Part shown: one piece after another, positions 55,198 through 61,641 of the stretch
Numbering within the stretch: position 1 is the stretch's first letter
Layout of the letters: the number at the start of each line of letters is the position of its first letter
DNA from: Planctomycetota bacterium
GTDB taxonomy: Bacteria; Planctomycetota; Phycisphaerae; UBA1845; PWPN01
Assembly: GCA_029550525.1 (NCBI GenBank)
Contig: JAKPHF010000048.1
Coordinates: 124,001-188,000 of the forward strand
Reading direction: 5' to 3'
DNA: 64,000 bases
Translations under genes and position numbers: made by a program
The notes under the pieces: generated by a model
Told to the model about the DNA's origin: nothing
The model's input: the letters and a program-made list of their open reading frames with translations, nothing else
Database searches by the model: none

Positions 55198-56559
55198 TCA
55201 CAACTCGGACGCGATCTTCTCGAGCACCTCGAGACCTTCGCGCAAGGCTTCCTCGTTGATGACCAGCGGTGGATTGATCTTGATGGCGCAGCCGCCCACT
55301 CCGACCGGCGCGAACAGCATCACGCCGCGCTGGACCGCCCGCAGCACCATTTGCCAGGCCGTCTCAGGATCGGGCGTGGTCGTGCCCGGCTGCGTGAACT
55401 GCACGCAGCCCACCAGGCCGACCGCATCGTAGTGGCCGATCTTTCCGCGGCTGGCGGCGGTGATGCGCTTCACACCGTCGGCGAGGATAGGAGCGAGCTT
55501 CTGAACGTTGTCGATCAACTTCTCCTTGCGGATGGCCTGGAGATTGGCCAGCGCCGCCGCACAGCAGACCGTGTTGGCCGAGTGCGTGCTGGTCATCTCG
55601 CCCGGACCGTACATGCTCATCAGCTCGTCCGTACCCAGCACGGCCGACAACGGCATACCGCCGGCGATCCCCTTGCCGCACGCCGCGAGATCCGGCACGA
55701 CGCCCAGGTGCGAGAAACCGAACGGCGCCCCCGTACGGCCGAAGCCCGCTTGCACCTCGTCGAAGATCATGACCACCTTGTGCGCGTCGCACCACCGGCG
55801 CAGGGCCTGGGCATAGGCCGCGGGCATGAGCGTGGCGTTGCAGCCCTGGTACGTCTCGGACATCACACCGCACACCTGCTCGGGCTTGATGCCCTTGGCC
55901 ACCAGCGTCGCCTCGAACACCGAGAAGCTCGTGTCCTTCTGCCGGAAGCCGTCGGGGAACGGAACCTGCACGAAATCCGGGTTGTCGCCGAGCCAGTTCT
56001 TCAGCGCCGCCGATCCTCCCGCCAGTTGCGCGCCCATGGTGCGCCCGTGAAACGCGTTATCGAACGTGACCAAGACCCTCTTGCTCGGACCGCCCACCTT
56101 CAGCCCGTACGTGCGAGCCAGCTTGATGCAGCACTCGGTCGCCTCCGAGCCGGTGGTCAGCAGGAACACCCGCTTGAGCGGAGCCGGCAACCACGACGAG
56201 AGCTCTTCGATGAGCTTCAAGCGGATCTCGGTCGGGAAACAGTAGGCGTGATACAGGCCTTGGTCCGCCATGCCGCGAATCGCCCCGATCACGTCCGGAT
56301 GGTTGTGGCCCACGCTCGTGACCAACACGCCAGCGCTGAAGTCGATCCACCGGTTGCCCCAGCGATCGCTGACCGTCGCGCCCTGGCCGCTGTGCCAAAT
56401 GACCGGCGGCTGGCCGCCCATGCTGCGGGGCTCGAGTGCGCGAAGCTTCTCGAGCAAGGGCACACTCTCCGGAACGGGGATCGGTGTGCTGATCCTGCGA
56501 TAACGGGTTTCGATGAGCTCGACCTTTTCGGGTACGAGTGGGAATTCCTTCGTTGCCAT
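55198..56559 (-). CDS. Class III PLP-dependent aminotransferase (GabT-like)
   Basis: FSAGVLVTSVGHNHPDV; MIFDEVQAGFGRTG; GKGIAGGMPLSAVLG. Confidence 0.9.
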   Translation of the reverse strand: MATKEFPLVPEKVELIETRYRRISTPIPVPESVPLLEKLRALEPRSMGGQPPVIWHSGQGATVSDRWGNRWIDFSAGVLVTSVGHNHPDVIGAIRGMADQGLYHAYCFPTEIRLKLIEELSSWLPAPLKRVFLLTTGSEATECCIKLARTYGLKVGGPSKRVLVTFDNAFHGRTMGAQLAGGSAALKNWLGDNPDFVQVPFPDGFRQKDTSFSVFEATLVAKGIKPEQVCGVMSETYQGCNATLMPAAYAQALRRWCDAHKVVMIFDEVQAGFGRTGAPFGFSHLGVVPDLAACGKGIAGGMPLSAVLGTDELMSMYGPGEMTSTHSANTVCCAAALANLQAIRKEKLIDNVQKLAPILADGVKRITAASRGKIGHYDAVGLVGCVQFTQPGTTTPDPETAWQMVLRAVQRGVMLFAPVGVGGCAIKINPPLVINEEALREGLEVLEKIASEL

Positions 56560-56626
56560 ATGCGTTGTTCCTCTCTGCGAATATTTCGCTAGTCCTTGAC
56601 GATCTTCTTAAACGAGTCGCGCGATT

Positions 56627-57337
56627 TCAGTCCGCGCCATGCGTCGCCGATGCTCGCCGCTTCCCCTTCGCCATCCTGCCGTACCGCTTGATGGAGTCCA
56701 GGTGCCGATCGAGCACACGGCAGGCGGTCCCCACGTCTTCGGCTTCGATCGCCGCCAGCAGCCGCTCGTGATGCCGCAGGGCCCGAGCCTCCTCCCCTTC
56801 CTGCTGCGACGTGTACACCGCGGAAAAGCGGTGATAGTCGTAGATGGCCTCGAAGGCAGTCGCCAGTACGGCATTGCCGCTCGCTCGCACGAGTGACTGG
56901 TGGAACGTCAGATCCAGCTCCAAGAACGCCGGCAGATCATCGACGGCCGACGCCATCCGTTGCAGCAGGCCGCGCAGCGCGCGCAGGTCGCGCGGCGCGA
57001 TCCGTCCCACCGCCTGTCGCAACGCCGCCAGCTCGATGGCCTTACGGGCGACGATAATGTCATCGAGATCCACCCGTTTGAAGTCGGGCGGCAAGAACGT
57101 CTGCGGTAACTCGGTGTGTGTGACCCCTCGCACGTACACGCCCGAGTTAGCCTTGATTTGCACCACGCCCAGTTCTTCGAGCATGCTCAAGGCCTTGCGC
57201 AGCGTGCCGCGGGCAACGTGGAATTCTTCGCACAGCACCCGCTCGGCGGGCAGCCGCCGACCAACTGCGTACGTTCCCGACGCCACGCGAGCGATGATCT
57301 CGCGAACGATCAAGTTGTGCAGATGATCGCGCTGCAT
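56627..57337 (-). CDS. GntR-family (FadR-type) transcriptional regulator
   Basis: Winged HTH RRLPAERVLCEEFHVARGTLRKALSMLEELGVVQI plus FCD-like helical domain. Confidence 0.9.
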   Translation of the reverse strand: MQRDHLHNLIVREIIARVASGTYAVGRRLPAERVLCEEFHVARGTLRKALSMLEELGVVQIKANSGVYVRGVTHTELPQTFLPPDFKRVDLDDIIVARKAIELAALRQAVGRIAPRDLRALRGLLQRMASAVDDLPAFLELDLTFHQSLVRASGNAVLATAFEAIYDYHRFSAVYTSQQEGEEARALRHHERLLAAIEAEDVGTACRVLDRHLDSIKRYGRMAKGKRRASATHGAD

Positions 57338-57476
57338 GAAACCGCACTACATGCGGGAATGTCGCCCCACCGGAATGCCATGTCGGCCGCCGTCTCGCGC
57401 GGACGGCGGTCTTTTAAGGGACGGGCATCCGGCCCGTCTCTGACGGCGGGCAAGACACCCGCCCCCGAAGTCAAAC

Positions 57477-57495
57477 TGGTACACAGAGTGTACCA
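57477..57495. promoter_or_regulatory. Perfect palindrome, candidate GntR/FadR-type operator
   Basis: TGGTACAC-AGA-GTGTACCA, 140 bp upstream of the GntR gene start. Confidence 0.5.
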
Positions 57496-57510
57496 ATTTC
57501 CGATGCAGTG

Positions 57511-58905
57511 TCAAGCGAGCCCGAACAGATGGGACAGCACCCGACGGCGCAGCCGGGGATGCATGAAGTGGTAAGTGACGCCCTCCGAGGGATCTTGCGG
57601 TGCGGTCGCGAGTTGCTGCGGATTGACCGCCGAACTCAGCACGTTCACCAGCAGATCGGCGCGGAGCAGTGGATCGATGAAGGCGAAAACCGCCCGGTAG
57701 AGCGTGAGGTCATCGGGCCAACTGCCGTTCAAGCGCAGATTCAGCGGCGGGTACTCGCGGCGGGCGATCACGTCGCCGGTGTCCAGCCCGGCCGACAAGT
57801 GAAAACAAGACATGGCCGGCCGGCCGCGCACCAGCGTGGACCACAACAATCCGTCAGCGCCCCGCACGTGAGGCAGATGGCCGGGGTGGACATGCAAGAA
57901 GCGTAAGCCAGGCAGGTCAATGATCCGGGCGGGCAGGATGCCGCCGCCGGTGAACAGCACGGTCGAGGGCGTGATGTCGCGCAACGCGTCCGCCAATCGC
58001 TCGTCGCGAAGATCGCGGACGACCACACGATCCGCGCGTTGGGCCCAGCGCTCATATCGCGGCGGACCGTACATGTCGTCGATCAACTCGCCCGGCCGAT
58101 CGACGATCGCCGCCAAGCCGTCGGTGATGGCACGAACCAGATTCGGATGCGCGGCACGTAGGCGTCGAGGCCAATGGTTCAGCGCCATCTCCTGCGTCTT
58201 CTCGGCATACCAACTGCGCAGCCGGCCGGGAAACCACCGCCCCACCGGCTTGTGCGAGGCCGGATGCTCGCTCAAGACCAGCAACACGAGGCGCTCAGGT
58301 CGCAAACCCGCTCGTCGCAGCGAGCTCAGGTATGCGCGAAAACACGGGCCCTCGTAGCCCAGGACGGTGACGGGCAGCGTGCGGTCGGCTGACGGAACTC
58401 GCCGCTCGCCTCTTTCGTGGGCCGCATCCCCCTCGATTTCACATGCTGGAACGGCCACCGCGCTCAACAACTGTTCGGCCTGCTCGGCCAGTTTGCCCGC
58501 TGCGATCTGTTCGCCGAAGAACGAATCCAGCGCGGTCAGCGCTGCGTTCAAAAGCTTGTATGCCAAACCCCGCCCTTCCGGTCCCATCTGCTCGGGCACG
58601 TGGGCCCATGCGAGAAGCGTGGCCACGGCCAACGTGGCGCCTTGCAAGTCCAGCGGGTTCTTCCCGCCCTTCGCTGGCTTCCAATTCTCGCCGTATCGCC
58701 TGTACAGCGTGCCAGTGAGTGCCAGCTTGCGACAGATGGCGTCCAGATATTCGCGGTGAAGCGAAGTCAGCGGACCTGGCCACGCTCGTGCCAATTCGCG
58801 GAGAACGCCGAGCGTGGCGATCCCATCATCGTCAGCGGACCCCGCGCAAGCGCCGGTCCCCACGTTTTTCAGCGCTTCCGACAACCGCGTCTCGATCGAA
58901 GTCAT
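57511..58905 (-). CDS. Formyltransferase-like protein (Fmt N-terminal fold) with N-terminal helical extension
   Basis: LHVHPGHLPHVRGADGLLWSTLVRGRPAMSCFHLSAGLDTGDVIARREYP, matching the formyl-transfer HPSLLP/GAxP region pattern. Confidence 0.7.
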   Translation of the reverse strand: MTSIETRLSEALKNVGTGACAGSADDDGIATLGVLRELARAWPGPLTSLHREYLDAICRKLALTGTLYRRYGENWKPAKGGKNPLDLQGATLAVATLLAWAHVPEQMGPEGRGLAYKLLNAALTALDSFFGEQIAAGKLAEQAEQLLSAVAVPACEIEGDAAHERGERRVPSADRTLPVTVLGYEGPCFRAYLSSLRRAGLRPERLVLLVLSEHPASHKPVGRWFPGRLRSWYAEKTQEMALNHWPRRLRAAHPNLVRAITDGLAAIVDRPGELIDDMYGPPRYERWAQRADRVVVRDLRDERLADALRDITPSTVLFTGGGILPARIIDLPGLRFLHVHPGHLPHVRGADGLLWSTLVRGRPAMSCFHLSAGLDTGDVIARREYPPLNLRLNGSWPDDLTLYRAVFAFIDPLLRADLLVNVLSSAVNPQQLATAPQDPSEGVTYHFMHPRLRRRVLSHLFGLA

Positions 58906-58906
58906 C

Positions 58907-60118
58907 TCACCGACCATCCTGCTCGCCTTCTGTCTCCTGGCGCCTGTCTTCTGTCTCCTGCCCTCCAGCAATCTCCGCAATCGCTCGTGCCCCCACCCGT
59001 CCGCTCTCGCTCACGTTGTACACCGTTTCGGCCCGAACTCGCTGAATACGGGCCCGTATTCCCTCACCGTCGCGCATCAACGCTTCCAGATGCATCGGCA
59101 GATCGGCCAGACGGTCCGGAGATATCACCCGGCCGACTTGCTCGCGAATCGAGACCTCCAGCGGTTCGCAACTGATCCGTTCGTACTCGGGGTTGTTGAC
59201 CTTGCGCGGCACGTCCACGAACAGCACCGGTCGCTCGTACGCGAATGCGAACTCCAGCGCCGCTCCCGACCAGTCGCTGATCATCACGTCCGCGGACTCG
59301 AGTGAATCGAATGCCGCCACGCCCGTCTCCAGCGTCAGTCGATCCTCCCCGCCGAACCCACGCTCGATCTCGCGGATGCACTCAGGCCACTTGCGTCGCG
59401 TCATGGGGTGCGGCCGCACCGTCACCCGCAGCCCCGACGACAGCAGTACCCGGCATAGCTCGACGCCGCGTGTCTCCAGGAGTCCGTGCGGCCCCCACGA
59501 CGGCGCGACCAGCACATGGGCCGGCGCCGAACGATTCGGTGCTGCCGACGAGCCGGCGCGACGCGAGGCGAGCATGGTATCAAGACGGCCGTAGCCGCAT
59601 GGGATCAGCTTCTTCGGGGCAAGTCCATAGGTTTGTTCCGTGGCTCGAATTTCCCGCTCGTGATGCGGGCCCACGCACAGGATCGTGTCGAACGCGTCGA
59701 ACGCCGCTTTTCGATAGATCATGTGCGTGCTGACCATGGAATGAAACACGTAGACGTAGTGCACGTTCTGCGCCTGCGATCGCTTGAGATGGAACGTCTG
59801 CAGGTCGGGCATCGTCATGACGCACACGCCAGCCCGCAGCGACAGGAACAGCGACGTACGAACGAGACCCTCGCCGATGCAAAAAGGTCGGATGCGTGGA
59901 TTGGAAGTCCGCAGCACCGGATCGCTTCGGCTCGACGTGAGATAGCAAACCTCGCGGCCCATTTCGCCGGTCAGCTCGCGCACGATCGGCTCGAAATGCG
60001 GCCAGGAATCGCCGTCCTCGGCATAAAACACAATCGACCGCGCCGCGTCAGGCAAGGCTTGAAACCGCCGAGCGCTGGCCCAGTCTTCCAGCAATGATTG
60101 ACCAGGAAAGCGAAACAT
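58907..60118 (-). CDS. CDP-glycerol glycerophosphotransferase (TagB/TagF-like) family protein
   Basis: VHYVYVFHSMVSTHMIYRKAAFDAFDTILCVGPHH; ADVMISDWSGAALEFAFAYERPVLFVDVP. Confidence 0.82.
   Translation of the reverse strand: MFRFPGQSLLEDWASARRFQALPDAARSIVFYAEDGDSWPHFEPIVRELTGEMGREVCYLTSSRSDPVLRTSNPRIRPFCIGEGLVRTSLFLSLRAGVCVMTMPDLQTFHLKRSQAQNVHYVYVFHSMVSTHMIYRKAAFDAFDTILCVGPHHEREIRATEQTYGLAPKKLIPCGYGRLDTMLASRRAGSSAAPNRSAPAHVLVAPSWGPHGLLETRGVELCRVLLSSGLRVTVRPHPMTRRKWPECIREIERGFGGEDRLTLETGVAAFDSLESADVMISDWSGAALEFAFAYERPVLFVDVPRKVNNPEYERISCEPLEVSIREQVGRVISPDRLADLPMHLEALMRDGEGIRARIQRVRAETVYNVSESGRVGARAIAEIAGGQETEDRRQETEGEQDGR
58918..58972. repeat. 7-nt periodic repeat (CTTCTGT CTCCTGG CGCCTGT CTTCTGT CTCCTGC) inside a CDS 3' end
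   Basis: Heptamer units read directly; overlaps last codons of 58907..60118. Confidence 0.8.
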
Positions 60119-60121
60119 GTT

Positions 60122-60195
60122 GAGCGACGAATGACGAAACCAGAATGACGCATGAATGAGAGTGCGAGTTCATGCTCGGCATTAGGCATTCGTCA
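60122..60195. repeat. 7-nt periodic repeat (GAATGAC GAAACCA GAATGAC GCATGAA)
   Basis: Heptamer units read directly. Confidence 0.6.
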
Positions 60196-60982
60196 TGGCT
60201 GGTGCGAAGTCCAGGCAACACAGCTCGTCCAATGTGCCGTCGTGCCGCATCCGCTCGTACATCTGCAGATCGCTGACGCTGTCCACCTCCAGCCAGCCTC
60301 CGTCCACGGGCACGGCCCGCACGGGCCAGTCATGGTCGACGAGGTGCTGCAGGAAGCTGGTCATGAACATGCGGTGCTTCGGCTTGCCGTCGTAGAGCCG
60401 AGCGTCGTCCAATCCGCGATAGATGGCCGGGAGCATGCGGGCGAATTCGGCCCGAGCCAGGATGAGCCCCATGTACTGGGCCTCGATCTCGTCGATCGAC
60501 TTCGGTTTGCCACCGATCTCGACGATGTTGCCCCCGGCGTCCAACCGCAACGTCTCGGCATCCGTGAGCGGATCCTCTTGCCGAGCCCGCCACAACCGCA
60601 GCCACTGCCGGTCCACGGTCGTGCACAACGGCCGACGGCAACCGCACAGCGCCTCCACGATCCGCGGCTCGTAGACGATGTCGGCGTACGCGATGAGCAC
60701 ATCATCCGTGCCGTCGAGCAGATCCGCCGCACACATCAGGCTGGCCACCATGTTGGTGGACGCATAGTTCGGATTATGACGCATGGGCCGGCCGTACGAA
60801 GCAAGCGCTTCGGCTCGATAGCCGGTCACCAGCGTGACGTCCTCGATGCCCGCCGCCGCCAGCGCGTCGAGCTGGTACTGCAGCAGCGGACGACCCGCCA
60901 GTTCAACCAGGCACTTGGGCCGATCGTTGGTGAACGGCCGAAGCCGCGTACCCTCTCCGGCCGCCAGAATAATCGCTCTCAC
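60182..60982 (-). CDS. Sugar-nucleotidyltransferase/cytidylyltransferase-like protein (Cj1416-like phosphoglutamine cytidylyltransferase candidate)
   Basis: MRAIILAAGEGTRLRPFTNDRPKCLVEL; between GATase-like and TagF-like genes; 4-bp overlap with upstream gene. Confidence 0.85.
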   Translation of the reverse strand: MRAIILAAGEGTRLRPFTNDRPKCLVELAGRPLLQYQLDALAAAGIEDVTLVTGYRAEALASYGRPMRHNPNYASTNMVASLMCAADLLDGTDDVLIAYADIVYEPRIVEALCGCRRPLCTTVDRQWLRLWRARQEDPLTDAETLRLDAGGNIVEIGGKPKSIDEIEAQYMGLILARAEFARMLPAIYRGLDDARLYDGKPKHRMFMTSFLQHLVDHDWPVRAVPVDGGWLEVDSVSDLQMYERMRHDGTLDELCCLDFAPAMTNA

Positions 60983-61629
60983 GCGTGCCCGCCTCCGAAC
61001 AAGGTGCGAAGAATGACCACGTCGCGCTCGTCACGGCTGCCGCCCGGACGGATCGGTCGCTCCGGGTGCCACATAATCGCCCAGATGGGCAACGTCCGAT
61101 GGACTACCGCCTCGACCCCGCCGTCCGGAGCCATTCCCGCCACCACCAGTTCCCCCGGCAAATGCTCCGCCCGCGCGACGAACCGGTGAAAACTGTTGAC
61201 CTCGGCCCGGGGCAGCGTCGGCATGTTGGACGGACGCGGGATGATCGGGTGCGGCACGCGCACGTGACCTTCGGTCGCAGCCAGCCGTCCGCCGAAATGA
61301 CGCACCACGAATTGCATGCCCCGGCAGACGCCCAGCACGGGCAGCCGCCGCTCGATGCAGTGTTCGAGCAACTCGCGCTCGAACGCGTCGCGCTGCGGCG
61401 CGACACCCGTCGCCCCCGGCACGTCGGCCAGGTCGTTGCCTCCCGTGAAGATCACGCCGTCCAGACCCAATGCTCCGACGAGTCGCCCGGCGTGACCCGG
61501 CTGATTCGGCAGCGGCACGGGGACGAACCCTGCGTGCAACACGACCTGAGCCCAGGCTTGATCGAGAGCATCCCGTCGCTCGTCGCGATCGGCAAGCACA
61601 TCGACACGCTGCGTCAGGCCGATTTTCAT
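60979..61629 (-). CDS. Class I glutamine amidotransferase-like hydrolase (Cj1417-like gamma-glutamyl-CDP-amidate hydrolase candidate)
   Basis: MKIGLTQRVDVLADRDERRDALDQAW; FTGGNDLADV; LGVCRGMQF nucleophile; IMWHPER. Confidence 0.85.
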   Translation of the reverse strand: MKIGLTQRVDVLADRDERRDALDQAWAQVVLHAGFVPVPLPNQPGHAGRLVGALGLDGVIFTGGNDLADVPGATGVAPQRDAFERELLEHCIERRLPVLGVCRGMQFVVRHFGGRLAATEGHVRVPHPIIPRPSNMPTLPRAEVNSFHRFVARAEHLPGELVVAGMAPDGGVEAVVHRTLPIWAIMWHPERPIRPGGSRDERDVVILRTLFGGGHA

Positions 61630-61641
61630 GAGGGCTCGTAC

